Source: CAYWNA01 sp964459305 (GTDB taxonomy: Bacteria > Planctomycetota > Planctomycetia > Pirellulales > Pirellulaceae). Taken from it: a stretch of 64,000 nt of DNA. The stretch is from positions 62,001 to 126,000 of the forward strand of contig CAYWNA010000002.1 in assembly GCA_964459305.1 (NCBI GenBank), read 5' to 3'. Of this stretch, positions 34,662 through 43,359 are shown piece after piece (position 1 is the first letter of the stretch; every line of letters starts with the position of its first letter). Made by a program: the position numbers and the translations under genes. The notes under the pieces are model-generated. The model saw only the letters and a program-made list of their open reading frames with translations, was not told the DNA's origin and made no database searches.

Positions 34662-35297
34662 TCAACGAACGGGGACTAATTTGGGACGCGGGATTTTGGC
34701 CCCAAAAATGGCCCCGTGGCGGCTGTGTAGCTGCGCAAAATCGCACTCAAGAAAATCATAAATGTGCCGCGGCGGCGAGTTGGCCAGCCATCCGCGGACC
34801 AGTCGATCCATTGCCGTGTCGTACCGCTTCTGCGAATGCGTGTGGGCATAGCAGCGTCCGTGGTGGCGTCGCAGGTCGCCGTCGAAATCGGGGCCGATGT
34901 GCCAGAGTTCGTGAAATATTGTATTGAGCTTGTCGTTGAAGCCCATGTCCATGAATCGCGGCAGGTAGAAGGTGAGGATGTACAGAAATTCTTGGCCGCG
35001 GTCGTCGTCGTACAATCGCTGGACCGTGTATTCTCGGCCATTGCGGCGGCCGGTCAAAGAGCCTCCTTCGAATCGCATCGGCGTCAGCGAGGCATAAAGA
35101 CCGTGCGATGTTCGCTTGCGCGTCTGGGCAAAGGCTATCGCAACCCCGTCCAAATCGATATGAGAGAATTGCGGCATGCGCGTGACAATGTCGGCGCAGA
35201 CCAGCCTCATGCGAGCGGTGAAACTGAAACCGGAAGCGTCATGCCGAAGATGGCGGCTGCGCGTTGGGGACCTTCCGTGTACGTGGCCACTCATCAC
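34662..35297 (-). CDS. Putative zinc metallopeptidase-like protein (HELWH), 211 aa
   Basis: The core FNDKLNTIFHELWHIGPDFD carries an HExxH zinc motif, followed by GDLRRHHGRCYAHTHSQKRY, which could supply a third ligand. There is no signal peptide, so it acts in the cytoplasm. I cannot name the family with certainty; the domain resembles small 'putative metallopeptidase' proteins found in Planctomycetes. Internal start codons (for example at MRLVCADIVTRMPQ) may be the real start. It is on the same strand as and just downstream of the ribosomal cluster. Confidence 0.72.
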   Translation of the reverse strand: MMSGHVHGRSPTRSRHLRHDASGFSFTARMRLVCADIVTRMPQFSHIDLDGVAIAFAQTRKRTSHGLYASLTPMRFEGGSLTGRRNGREYTVQRLYDDDRGQEFLYILTFYLPRFMDMGFNDKLNTIFHELWHIGPDFDGDLRRHHGRCYAHTHSQKRYDTAMDRLVRGWLANSPPRHIYDFLECDFAQLHSRHGAIFGAKIPRPKLVPVR

Positions 35298-35356
35298 GAG
35301 TCCTTTGCGGCCAGACGGAGCGGGTGAGCAGCGTCGGCGAGCGGCTTGCGACAGAT

Positions 35357-36145
35357 CTAGTCGGTCTTTTCTTCGTTCTCGTCCGTCGGTTCTTCGGTCG
35401 AAGCCTCGGCTTTCGGCTCCTCTGCATCGGAGGCTCCGTCGACCGCTACGGCTCCGTCGACCGCTACGGCTTCGTCTTCCGCTACGGCTTCGTCTTCCGC
35501 TACGGCTTCGTCTTCCGCTACGGCTTCGTCTTCCGTCTCCGGCGCTGCGGCTTCCTCTGCTTCCACATCCTCGTCGACGTCACTGAATGACGGTTTCTCG
35601 CTGACTTCCTTCACCCGGTCGTGGACGCCCACGAATTCCAGGATGGCCTGGGCCCCCGCATCTCCTAAACGCCTTTCGGCCAAGCGCAGGATTCGCGTGT
35701 ATCCGCCGTCCCGGTCTTCGAATCGCGGTGCGATTTCTTCAAACAGCACTCGCATGGCTTCCTTGTCGCCAATCAGTTGGACGACTCGCCGACGAGCAGC
35801 GATCGCCGGGGCAATCGCACTATTCCACTTCTGCCACTCTTCGCTGCTCCGCCATTGCTTCCACTCGTCACTGCCCCGCTCGGCACTGGTGGCGTACTGC
35901 TGCGCTTCGTCTTCGGATTTTAGCGACCGGCGAGCAATGGTGATGCATTTCTCCACGAGTGGCCGCACTTCTTTGGCCTTGTGCAGCGTGGTGACAATGC
36001 GGCCCTTCACCTTGGGGATGCTCTTATCGAAATCCGGATCCGTTTCGCGCTCGGTCAGGAAGAGGCTGCTGGCCAAGTTCCTGAACATCGCCTTGCGATG
36101 ACTGGGGCTTCGTCCAAGCACGCGGCCCCTTTTTCTGTGTCTCAT
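35357..36145 (-). CDS. rplQ: 50S ribosomal protein L17 with long acidic extension, 262 aa
   Basis: The N-terminus MRHRKRGRVLGRSPSHRKAM and the following SSLFLTERETDPDFDKSIPK are L17, a large-subunit protein near the exit tunnel. Ordinary L17 has about 120 residues; here an insertion (DEWKQWRSSEEWQKWNSAIA) and a C-terminal tail of about 70 acidic residues (repeated EDEAVA) double the length. The tail is encoded by 18-base tandem repeats. Last gene of the alpha operon, 37 bases after rpoA. Confidence 0.93.
   Translation of the reverse strand: MRHRKRGRVLGRSPSHRKAMFRNLASSLFLTERETDPDFDKSIPKVKGRIVTTLHKAKEVRPLVEKCITIARRSLKSEDEAQQYATSAERGSDEWKQWRSSEEWQKWNSAIAPAIAARRRVVQLIGDKEAMRVLFEEIAPRFEDRDGGYTRILRLAERRLGDAGAQAILEFVGVHDRVKEVSEKPSFSDVDEDVEAEEAAAPETEDEAVAEDEAVAEDEAVAEDEAVAVDGAVAVDGASDAEEPKAEASTEEPTDENEEKTD
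35438..35535. repeat. 18-bp tandem repeats inside rplQ
   Basis: Five consecutive 18-base units of the form GTCTTCCGCTACGGCTTC (the first two with GTCGAC) plus a partial sixth; they encode the alternating acidic/Ala-Val tail of L17. Confidence 0.85.
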
Positions 36146-36182
36146 GATCGTATTCTTGCTGAATCGTGTGTGTCGTTGGGTT

Positions 36183-37178
36183 CTAGCGAATCAAGGACGT
36201 GGACGGCGGTAGACGCATCCCCAGGTGAAGACCAAGCTCGGTGAGTTTGTCACGGACTTCATTCAGCGTGGTGTCGCCGAAATTCCGGACTTCCAGAAGC
36301 ACGTCTTCGTTCCGCTGCACCAAGTCCCTTACTGTGTTGATGTTTTCAGATTCCAGGCAGTTCATAGCCCGTACCGAGAGCTTCAACTCGGCAAGGCTCA
36401 TATTCAGCTTGGACTCCAGCACCGTGTCCACGCCGCCTGGAGCGGTTCGCGGAGGAGCGGTGACGCGCGGTCCGAGTTCCGTGTATTGAACGAAGGGGTT
36501 GAGATGTTTGCGGAAAATCTTCGCCGCTTCGACCAATGCCATCTCGGGGTTCACCGAACCATTCGTCCAAATCTCGAACGTCAATTTGTCGTAGTTGGTC
36601 TTTTGGCCGACGCGTGTCTCTTCGATGTCGTAGCGGACCCGCGTTACCGGGCTGTAAACGGCGTCGATCGGGATAATGCCGATCTCGTGGTCCGCGGAAC
36701 TGTGTTCGGAAGACGGCACATAGCCGCGTCCGTTCTCGACGACCATTTCCATCATGAATGGTACGTTGTCGGTCAACGTCGCCAAAACATGATCCGTATT
36801 GATCACATGGACATCTTGATCGGTCTGAACATCGGCCCCCGTAACGACCCCCGTCTCGCCCTTCTCGACGGTAATCACCCGAGTCGACTCGCTGTGATTC
36901 TTCACCACCAGCGACTTGACGTTCAAGACGATGTCGGTGACGTCTTCCAGCACACCGGGAATCGTTGTGAATTCATGTTGGGCGCCACGAATTTTGATCT
37001 GCGTGACAGCGCTTCCGACCAAGCTGGAAAGCAGAATACGCCTCAGGCTGTTGCCGATGCTTACCCCGAAACCGCGTTCGAACGGCTCCGCGATAAACTT
37101 CCCGTAGGTGGACGACAGCGTGTCGGTGTCGCATTGTACGACACTTGGCAATTCCAGTCCCCGCCAGCGAATGTGCAT
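36183..37178 (-). CDS. rpoA: RNA polymerase alpha subunit, 331 aa
   Basis: N-terminal dimerisation domain with FIAEPFERGFGVSIGNSLRR and ILLSSLVGSAVTQIKI, and a C-terminal domain with LSVRAMNCLESENINTVRDL and FGDTTLNEVRDKLTELGLHL, which binds UP elements and activators. Length is normal. It lies between rpsK and rplQ; rpsD, which usually intervenes, is absent. Confidence 0.97.
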   Translation of the reverse strand: MHIRWRGLELPSVVQCDTDTLSSTYGKFIAEPFERGFGVSIGNSLRRILLSSLVGSAVTQIKIRGAQHEFTTIPGVLEDVTDIVLNVKSLVVKNHSESTRVITVEKGETGVVTGADVQTDQDVHVINTDHVLATLTDNVPFMMEMVVENGRGYVPSSEHSSADHEIGIIPIDAVYSPVTRVRYDIEETRVGQKTNYDKLTFEIWTNGSVNPEMALVEAAKIFRKHLNPFVQYTELGPRVTAPPRTAPGGVDTVLESKLNMSLAELKLSVRAMNCLESENINTVRDLVQRNEDVLLEVRNFGDTTLNEVRDKLTELGLHLGMRLPPSTSLIR

Positions 37179-37257
37179 TTAGGCCTCCTTCAGCGGTTTG
37201 ATCTGGGCTAGTCAGTGTGCGAATTGTTGTTTCTGAGAAAAAGCGGATGATTCCGTA

Positions 37258-37638
37258 TCACACCCGCCGCTTCTTACGCGGCCGACAGCCGTTATGGGGG
37301 ATAGGAGTGCAGTCTTCAATCAACTTTACGGTCAGACCGGCGGATTGCAGTGCCGTAATGGCACTCTCGCGGCCCGAACCCGGACCGTTGACGCGGACCT
37401 CCAACTCTTTCACGCCAAACTTCGCTGCTTTTTCCGCAGCCTGTTGTGCTGCGCACTGGCCCGCGAAAGGCGTACTCTTGCGGCTGCCTTTGAAGCCGCA
37501 AGTGCCGGCGCTGGCCCAACACAGCGTGTCGCCTTTGGTATCCGTGATGGTTACCGTTGTGTTGTTGAAGGTTGCGTGAATATGAGCGATACCAACCGTC
37601 ACGTTACGACGGGGTTTCCGCTTCTTGGTTTTTGCCAC
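37258..37638 (-). CDS. rpsK: 30S ribosomal protein S11
   Basis: 126 residues with ATFNNTTVTITDTKGDTLCW and KSTPFAGQCAAQQAAEKA, and the C-terminal DCTPIPHNGCRPRKKRRV: S11, on the platform of the small subunit. The PHNGC version of the end keeps the isoaspartate-forming Asn-Gly. Located between rpsM and rpoA. Confidence 0.97.
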   Translation of the reverse strand: MAKTKKRKPRRNVTVGIAHIHATFNNTTVTITDTKGDTLCWASAGTCGFKGSRKSTPFAGQCAAQQAAEKAAKFGVKELEVRVNGPGSGRESAITALQSAGLTVKLIEDCTPIPHNGCRPRKKRRV

Positions 37639-37710
37639 CGCGCGATTACTCCTCTAGTTTGGATCGACCGTATTTCGGAAACGACGGACCACCAGGACCC
37701 GACAAAGCCG

Positions 37711-38094
37711 CTACCGCAAGTCTTTCACACCCTTCTTGCCTGCCACTGTCTTCTTCGGGCCTTTGCGAGTCCGAGCGTTGGTGCGGGTCCTCTGGCCGCG
37801 AACAGGAAGTCCCAGCCGGTGCCGAGTCCCGCGGTAGCACTTGATGTCGCGCAACCGATTGACGTTTTGTTGAACTTGCCGCCGCAACGGCCCTTCCACC
37901 ACGTAATCCCGTTCGAGCAGCGCGCCCAGACGGCTCAATTCGTCATCCGCCAGATCACGAGCCTTCCGTTCCGGGTCGATCCCCGCCTTGTGACACAAAG
38001 CCTGCGACGTTTTTGGACCCACACCAAATAGGTAGGTCAATGAGACGACCGTAGCCTTGTCGTTTGGTATGTCAACACCGAGAAGACGCGGCAT
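37711..38094 (-). CDS. rpsM: 30S ribosomal protein S13
   Basis: 127 residues with MPRLLGVDIPNDKATVVSL, YLFGVGPKTSQALC and GLPVRGQRTRTNARTRKGPK, the tRNA-contacting tail of S13 in the small-subunit head. Between rpmJ and rpsK. Confidence 0.97.
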   Translation of the reverse strand: MPRLLGVDIPNDKATVVSLTYLFGVGPKTSQALCHKAGIDPERKARDLADDELSRLGALLERDYVVEGPLRRQVQQNVNRLRDIKCYRGTRHRLGLPVRGQRTRTNARTRKGPKKTVAGKKGVKDLR

Positions 38095-38111
38095 AAATAC
38101 ACTCCCGTGGT

Positions 38112-38225
38112 CTAACCTTGCCGTTGTTTGTGGCGCGGATTGCTACAGATTACAAAGACGGTCCCTTTGCGGCGAACGATCTTGCACTTCTCGCACATCC
38201 GCTTGACGCTTGCTCGCACTTTCAT
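38112..38225 (-). CDS. rpmJ: 50S ribosomal protein L36, 37 aa
   Basis: The short minus-strand frame reads MKVRASVKRMCEKCKIVRRK and ends CSNPRHKQRQG, with the four zinc ligands C, C, C, H of zinc-type L36. Standard length. It follows secY directly; infA, which often separates them, is not here. Confidence 0.95.
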   Translation of the reverse strand: MKVRASVKRMCEKCKIVRRKGTVFVICSNPRHKQRQG

Positions 38226-38259
38226 TTCTCATACCCTGCGTGGTTTGGCCAAACCTATA

Positions 38260-38289
38260 AATATAGGCTTGGTAGCGGTCTGGATTCAA
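38260..38289 (-). promoter_or_regulatory. Candidate promoter of the rpmJ-rplQ part of the cluster
   Basis: On the minus strand TTGAAT (38284-38289) and TATATT (38260-38265) are separated by 18 bases. The -10 lies inside a dyad, CCAAACCTAT/ATAGGCTTGG (38249-38272), which might allow regulation or form a hairpin. Confidence 0.5.
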
Positions 38290-38441
38290 GGGGCGATTCG
38301 CGACTCATCGGGTAGGCGTCCGTGCGAACACACCTGAAATAAGTATTTGTGCGGGCAGCTTACCAGCAATGGCACTTTCGTATTCCGATTCCCGGCGAAA
38401 ATGGCCAGTGTCTTCGGGAACGCTGCTGTCACACCTCCCAC

Positions 38442-39815
38442 TCAACCCTCCAGTAATCCGCGGTAGTTACGCATCACTAAATGGCTATCAATTTTCTGGA
38501 CCAGATCGAACGCAACGCTCACCGCGATCAACAAGCCCGTGCCGCCGTAGAAGCTGGCCAGCGAAAAGCTAACTCCCAGCGATCCGGAGACAATGGTGGG
38601 AACGATGGCGACCAATGCCAAAAAGCCCGCACCGACATAGGTAATCCGGACCATCACCTTTTCTAGGTAATCAGCCGTGCGTCGGCCAGGACGATAGCCA
38701 GGTATGAACGTGCCGTAATCCTTCAGGTTCTCCGACATCTCTTTCGGGTTGAAAGTGATTGCCGTCCAGAAATAGCAGAAGAAGTAGATGCCCGACACAT
38801 ACAACAGGTTGTACATGAACGACGTCCCTGGCCCAAAAACCTGACCCAGCCACGTGAATAGCTGCGTACTTCCGCTGAATACATTGGCCAACATGCCGAA
38901 CAGCATGGCCGGCAACATGAGCAGACTGCTGGCAAAGATGATCGGCATCACGCCGGCTTGGTTGATTCGCAGCGGCAGATACTGCCGAGTTCCGCCATAC
39001 ACACGGCGTCCCCGGACGTGCTTTGCACTCTGCGTGGGAATCCTACGCTGTCCCAGCGTAATGAACACAACACCCACAACCACACCAACGAAAAGGACAC
39101 ACAGAATAATCAAGGTCTCCACCCCGATACGCCCTCCGCCCAGTCCGACTAACTCCAGTTCGGCGCTCCGGACCAAGTCCCCAAATGCCCCCGGCATTCG
39201 TGCCAGGATACCGGCCATGATCAACAAGCTGATACCATTACCGATTCCGAATTCATCGATCTGCTCGCCCAGCCACATCAGGAAGATGGTGCCGCAACAC
39301 ATGGTCAGCACGGCCGTGATCTGCCAGCCGAAGGACAAGACTCCCTTGGCGTTGAGAAACGCCGGATCGATCAGCCCTTGATCGCCGCCACCCGACTGGG
39401 CCATCAGGTAAAGGCGCACGTAGAACCAACTTTGTATCAGACATAGGACCACGGTCATGTAACGAGTGTACTCGTTGATTTTCTTCCTTCCCGTTTCGCC
39501 CTCCTTCCGCAAGTCTTCGATCGGCTTCCAGACGCTTCCCAGCAACTGGAATATGATCGACGCGGAGATATAAGGCATAATCCCCAAGCCAAAAATCGTG
39601 GCTTGTCGAAGATTACTGGCGCTGAACACAGCCACTCGATCGATAAACTCCCCCATGCCTCCCTGCTGGGAAGTTGCCTGGTTCATGACCTTCTGGTTGA
39701 TGATGGGCAGTGGGATGTGCCACCCGACTCGATAAATGGCCAGAAACATCAGCGTCAGGAGGATCTTCTGACGCAGTTCAGGAATCGTGAAGACGACGCG
39801 GAGCTTTTCCCACAT
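38442..39815 (-). CDS. secY: Protein translocase subunit SecY, 457 aa
   Basis: Ten membrane helices with the family's signatures: IPLPIINQKV near the N-terminus, FGLGIMPYISASIIFQLLGS in helix 2, GIGNGISLLIMAGI, and in the C-terminal half GTRQYLPLRINQAGVMPIIF and TFNPKEMSENLKDYGTFIPG. SecY forms the protein-conducting channel of the inner membrane. It lies between rplO and rpmJ, the normal place at the end of the spc group. Confidence 0.97.
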   Translation of the reverse strand: MWEKLRVVFTIPELRQKILLTLMFLAIYRVGWHIPLPIINQKVMNQATSQQGGMGEFIDRVAVFSASNLRQATIFGLGIMPYISASIIFQLLGSVWKPIEDLRKEGETGRKKINEYTRYMTVVLCLIQSWFYVRLYLMAQSGGGDQGLIDPAFLNAKGVLSFGWQITAVLTMCCGTIFLMWLGEQIDEFGIGNGISLLIMAGILARMPGAFGDLVRSAELELVGLGGGRIGVETLIILCVLFVGVVVGVVFITLGQRRIPTQSAKHVRGRRVYGGTRQYLPLRINQAGVMPIIFASSLLMLPAMLFGMLANVFSGSTQLFTWLGQVFGPGTSFMYNLLYVSGIYFFCYFWTAITFNPKEMSENLKDYGTFIPGYRPGRRTADYLEKVMVRITYVGAGFLALVAIVPTIVSGSLGVSFSLASFYGGTGLLIAVSVAFDLVQKIDSHLVMRNYRGLLEG

Positions 39816-39865
39816 GATCGAGACCCATCCTTTCCTGTCTCATGGTCACTTCCAGACGGTGCTGA

Positions 39866-40351
39866 CTATTCCCGTTCCTTCGGTTTTTCAGAAACAGCCG
39901 TCTTGCCAGATAGAACGACCACCTCGCCGCCAGCCTTTTCGATCTTTTCCTGGGCCGACTTGCTAAATCGGTGAGCGCTCACCTTAAGCTTCTTGGTCAA
40001 CTCGCCATCTCCAAGGATCTTGAGCAGATCGTAGCGTCGTTTGGCGAGAGATTTCTTGCGTAGGCTTTCCGGAGTCACTTCGTCGCCGACCTCGAACGCC
40101 CGTTCCAAATCACCTACATTCACGGTGGCGACGGACAGTGCGAAGCGGTTATTGAATCCGCGCTTGGGCACACGGCGCACGAGCGGCATGGTGCCGCCTT
40201 GAAAAGCCGGGGGACTGGACCAACCAGCTCGGGACTTTTGCCCTTTGTGACCGCGGCCACTCGTCTTGCCGTGTCCCGAACCCGTTCCGCGTCCGATGCG
40301 GCGCGCCTTTTTGTGCTTCTTGATCGCCCGATTGACTTCATGCAGATTCAT
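39866..40351 (-). CDS. rplO: 50S ribosomal protein L15, 161 aa
   Basis: GRGTGSGHGKTSGRGHKGQK and FQGGTMPLVRRVPKRGFNN are L15 signatures. The start overlaps the rpsE stop by four bases (ATGA), so both are coupled. Confidence 0.96.
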   Translation of the reverse strand: MNLHEVNRAIKKHKKARRIGRGTGSGHGKTSGRGHKGQKSRAGWSSPPAFQGGTMPLVRRVPKRGFNNRFALSVATVNVGDLERAFEVGDEVTPESLRKKSLAKRRYDLLKILGDGELTKKLKVSAHRFSKSAQEKIEKAGGEVVVLSGKTAVSEKPKERE

Positions 40352-40833
40352 GACAACGACACTCCTCGCAATCGCTCGATTTCCTGTTGGGTCCGAAGCT
40401 GAGCCAGCGCGTCGAACGTTGCTTTCACCATGGTGATCGGGTTATTCGTGCCGCAGCTCTTGGTCAGGATGTTCTTGATGCCGGCAGCCTCGCACACGGC
40501 GCGGACCGCTTCGCCGGCGATGATACCGGTACCGGGCCCGGCTGGGACGAGGATGACTTTTCCGGCCCCGTAATGCCCTTTGACCATATGCGGGATCGTG
40601 CCGTTCTCGATATGCACGTCTACCATTTCCCGGCCAGCTTGCTTGTTTGCCTTTTCCACGCTCGGCGGGACTTCGTTGGCTTTGCCGTAACCCCAGCCGA
40701 CCTTGCCGTTGCCGTCACCAACGACCGTCATGGCGGCAAAGCTGAAACGGCGGCCACCTTTGACCACGGCCGCACACCTGCGGATCTTCACCACTTTCTC
40801 AATCGTTTCGCTGTACGTTGCGTCTGTCGACAC
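40348..40833 (-). CDS. rpsE: 30S ribosomal protein S5, 161 aa
   Basis: Contains KVVKIRRCAAVVKGGRRFSF, VVGDGNGKVGWGYGKANEVP and VKGHYGAGKVILVPAGPGTG, the double-stranded-RNA-binding and central domains of S5, a decoding-fidelity protein. It precedes rplO; the 229-base gap to rplR contains no rpmD. Confidence 0.96.
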   Translation of the reverse strand: MSTDATYSETIEKVVKIRRCAAVVKGGRRFSFAAMTVVGDGNGKVGWGYGKANEVPPSVEKANKQAGREMVDVHIENGTIPHMVKGHYGAGKVILVPAGPGTGIIAGEAVRAVCEAAGIKNILTKSCGTNNPITMVKATFDALAQLRTQQEIERLRGVSLS

Positions 40834-41062
40834 GATTGGGTTGCTCCCGAGTTAGGCCCTTCGGTCATCCACATCAACAAAATGGCCGATGTGGGATAAG
40901 GAGTGCTGGAATGTTGAAGCGATGGGAAGCGGAAATGCCTCACTTCATCGCTCCAATGTCCCGGTTGACTTTGGCTAACGCCAGCAGCCACTTCTTCCGG
41001 CACGGTTCCTTGCTTACGGACAGATTGGGCTGCGATTCTCTCCAAATATGCTCAAAAAACAC

Positions 41063-41431
41063 TTAGAAAACCAATCCTGCTTCTCTGGCTGCATCGGCTA
41101 GAGCAGCCACGCGTCCATGGTACTTGCAGTGACCACGGTCGAAACGGGCCTTTTTGATGCCGGCCTTCATAGCTTTCTCCGCAATCGCCCGCCCGATGGC
41201 TGCGGCCGCATCCGTGTTTCCACCATAAGCGATTTGACCGCCTAAGTCCTTGTCCTTGGTGCTGGCGGAAACTACGGTGGTACCCGCTGCATCGTCGATC
41301 AACTGACAAGCGATGTGCTTCAGGCTTCGATGGATACACATCCGCGGCTGATCGGCCGAACCCTGCACCCTCTTGCGGACGTGGCGTCGCCGCCGCAGTC
41401 GGCGCTTGTTGATTTCTTTTTGCTTGTTCAC
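41063..41431 (-). CDS. rplR: 50S ribosomal protein L18, 122 aa
   Basis: RRRRHVRKRVQGSADQPRMC and the C-terminal KARFDRGHCKYHGRVAALAD are L18, which binds 5S rRNA. Between rplF and rpsE. Confidence 0.96.
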   Translation of the reverse strand: MNKQKEINKRRLRRRRHVRKRVQGSADQPRMCIHRSLKHIACQLIDDAAGTTVVSASTKDKDLGGQIAYGGNTDAAAAIGRAIAEKAMKAGIKKARFDRGHCKYHGRVAALADAAREAGLVF

Positions 41432-41523
41432 AGTTCAAACTCGAATTCGATGGTCTGTGTCGTGGCCACAGCAGCCTTGCTTGCGGGCTTGCCGAATGTG
41501 TTCAAGACATGCTTGTCACTACG

Positions 41524-42066
41524 TTAGGTCGCCGCCTTGCCAGGTTTGATCTTGACGTGTTCACCTTGGTAACGAATTCCCTTGCCCTTGTAGGGTTCGG
41601 GTTTTCGAAGTGCCCTTACTTCGGCAGCAAACTCCCCAACTTGCTGTTTGTCGCAACCCCGGACGACGACATGCGTCTGGTCGGGGCAGGTGACTTCCAG
41701 ACCCGCTGGGATCACTTTCTGCAGTTCGTTGGCAAATCCCACTCGGACCTGCAACTTGTCTCCTTGAACGGCGGCCAAATAACCGACGCCGACGATTTCC
41801 AAACGCTTCTCGTAGCCGTCCTTGACGCCTATGACCATGTTGTTGATCAACGAGCGAGTCAGGCCGTGGTACGACCGCGACGCGCGATCGTCGGCATGCC
41901 TCTGGACGATCACCTGTTTGGCGTCTGTGTCGATGCTGACGCTCACCTCCGGGCGGTGTTCCCACTGGAGCTTGCCTTTGGGACCTTCCGCGGTGACTTG
42001 GCGACCGTCAATCGAGACCTTGACGCCGTCGAGGATGGGTACGGGGTTGTTTCCAATGCGGGACAT
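41524..42066 (-). CDS. rplF: 50S ribosomal protein L6, 180 aa
   Basis: Begins MSRIGNNPVPILDGVKVSID and ends with PEPYKGKGIRYQGEHVKIKP, the L6 signature. ATG 42066 is chosen over the frame start at 42096 by similarity to the family N-terminus. Confidence 0.96.
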   Translation of the reverse strand: MSRIGNNPVPILDGVKVSIDGRQVTAEGPKGKLQWEHRPEVSVSIDTDAKQVIVQRHADDRASRSYHGLTRSLINNMVIGVKDGYEKRLEIVGVGYLAAVQGDKLQVRVGFANELQKVIPAGLEVTCPDQTHVVVRGCDKQQVGEFAAEVRALRKPEPYKGKGIRYQGEHVKIKPGKAAT

Positions 42067-42089
42067 AGCAATTCTGATGCTTCTTCGTT

Positions 42090-42485
42090 CTACCAAACTT
42101 CACACAAGACTTCACCGCCCAAATTGCGCTGCCGAGCCTCGCGATCGCTTATCACGCCGCGGCTCGTACTGATAACCCAGATGCCCAAGCCGTTGAGCAC
42201 GGGGCGCAGATCTTTCGCTCGGCTATAAACGCGACGTCCTGGCTTGCTGACTCGACGGATCTTCTGAAGCACACGCTCGCCGTTCGGGCCGTACTTCAGC
42301 TCGATCCGAAGCTGGGAAATGGGTGAATCTTCCATTTCCTGCCAATCCCAGATGTAGCCTTCACGTTTGAGGACATCGGCCAGACCCCGTTTGACTTTGG
42401 AGATCGGCATGTCGACAAAAGGCCGCTCGACACGAACCGCATTGCGGATTCGAGTCAACATATCGGCGATCGGGTCGGTCATCAT
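42090..42485 (-). CDS. rpsH: 30S ribosomal protein S8, 131 aa
   Basis: MTDPIADMLTRIRNAVRVER and GLGIWVISTSRGVISDREAR are S8 signatures. S8 binds 16S rRNA and in many bacteria also represses the spc mRNA. Confidence 0.96.
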   Translation of the reverse strand: MMTDPIADMLTRIRNAVRVERPFVDMPISKVKRGLADVLKREGYIWDWQEMEDSPISQLRIELKYGPNGERVLQKIRRVSKPGRRVYSRAKDLRPVLNGLGIWVISTSRGVISDREARQRNLGGEVLCEVW

Positions 42486-42503
42486 CGCGGTTGGGTTCTC
42501 CCT

Positions 42504-42689
42504 TTACCAGCTCGACTTTCGAACGCCAGGAATCAATCCCTGGTCCGCCAACTTACGGAAACAAATCCGGCAGATACCAAACTTTCGGTAGACCGCCCTC
42601 GGCCGACCACACAGTTTGCATCGCCGCTCTTGGCGGGTCGTAAACTTCGGCTCCCGAAGAGCCTTCGCAATCTTTGATTTACTTGCCAC
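42504..42689 (-). CDS. rpsN: 30S ribosomal protein S14, zinc type, 61 aa
   Basis: RRCKLCGRPRAVYRKFGICR followed by ICFRKLADQGLIPGVRKSSW is the short S14 with four Cys zinc ligands (CxxC...CxxC). Between rplE and rpsH. Confidence 0.96.
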   Translation of the reverse strand: MASKSKIAKALREPKFTTRQERRCKLCGRPRAVYRKFGICRICFRKLADQGLIPGVRKSSW

Positions 42690-42785
42690 AGACGTTTACC
42701 TGTTCAGTAAGGACTATACGTATGCCTTGGAAGTAACCGTTGCTTATTCTCTCAGTCTATCCATCGTGCAATCGACCCGTTCGAG

Positions 42786-43349
42786 TCATGCCGCGGCAAC
42801 GTCTTCCTCTCGTTTTAGCGGCATCCCCATCTGGTTCAACAATTCCAGCGCCTCCCCGTCACTCGTCGCCGTGGTCACGAGCGTAATGTTCATCCCCTGA
42901 ACACGGACGTATTTGTCGGGGTTCAATTCCGGGAACACAAGTTGCTCGGAAAGGCCTAGGCTGTAGTTGCCGTGGCCGTCAAAGGCGTTCCGGTTCAGAC
43001 CGCGAAAGTCGCGGACTCGCGGCAACGCGATGGAAATCAGTCGATCGAGGAATTCGTACATCCGGGCGCGACGCAGGGTCACTTTGCAGCCGATCGCCAT
43101 CTCTTCGCGCAAACGGAACCCAGCCACCGACTTGCGGGCCCGCGTCACAATGGGCTTCTGGCCAGTGATCTCGGACATCGCTGCGGTGGCAGTATCCATG
43201 TGTTTCTTGTCCTGGATCGCACTGCCGACGCCCATGTTCACGACGATTCTCTCCAGCCGCGGGAGCGACAGGCGGTTCTTCCTCCCCAGCTTTTCCTGCA
43301 AAGCCGGAAGTATCTCTTTTTCGTATTTCTCTTGCAGCCGCGGGATCAT
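42786..43349 (-). CDS. rplE: 50S ribosomal protein L5, 187 aa
   Basis: RLQEKYEKEILPALQEKLG at the start and RGLNRNAFDGHGNYSLGLSE near the C-terminus are L5 signatures. ATG 43349 matches the family N-terminus. L5 contacts 5S rRNA and the P-site tRNA. Confidence 0.96.
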   Translation of the reverse strand: MIPRLQEKYEKEILPALQEKLGRKNRLSLPRLERIVVNMGVGSAIQDKKHMDTATAAMSEITGQKPIVTRARKSVAGFRLREEMAIGCKVTLRRARMYEFLDRLISIALPRVRDFRGLNRNAFDGHGNYSLGLSEQLVFPELNPDKYVRVQGMNITLVTTATSDGEALELLNQMGMPLKREEDVAAA

Positions 43350-43359
43350 GTTTCTTCCC

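Noticed and set aside
36225..37211. Plus-strand frame of 328 codons
   Set aside because: Exactly antisense to rpoA.
40834..41062. A gene for ribosomal protein L30 between rplR and rpsE
   Set aside because: The 85-codon minus-strand frame here has no L30 pattern.
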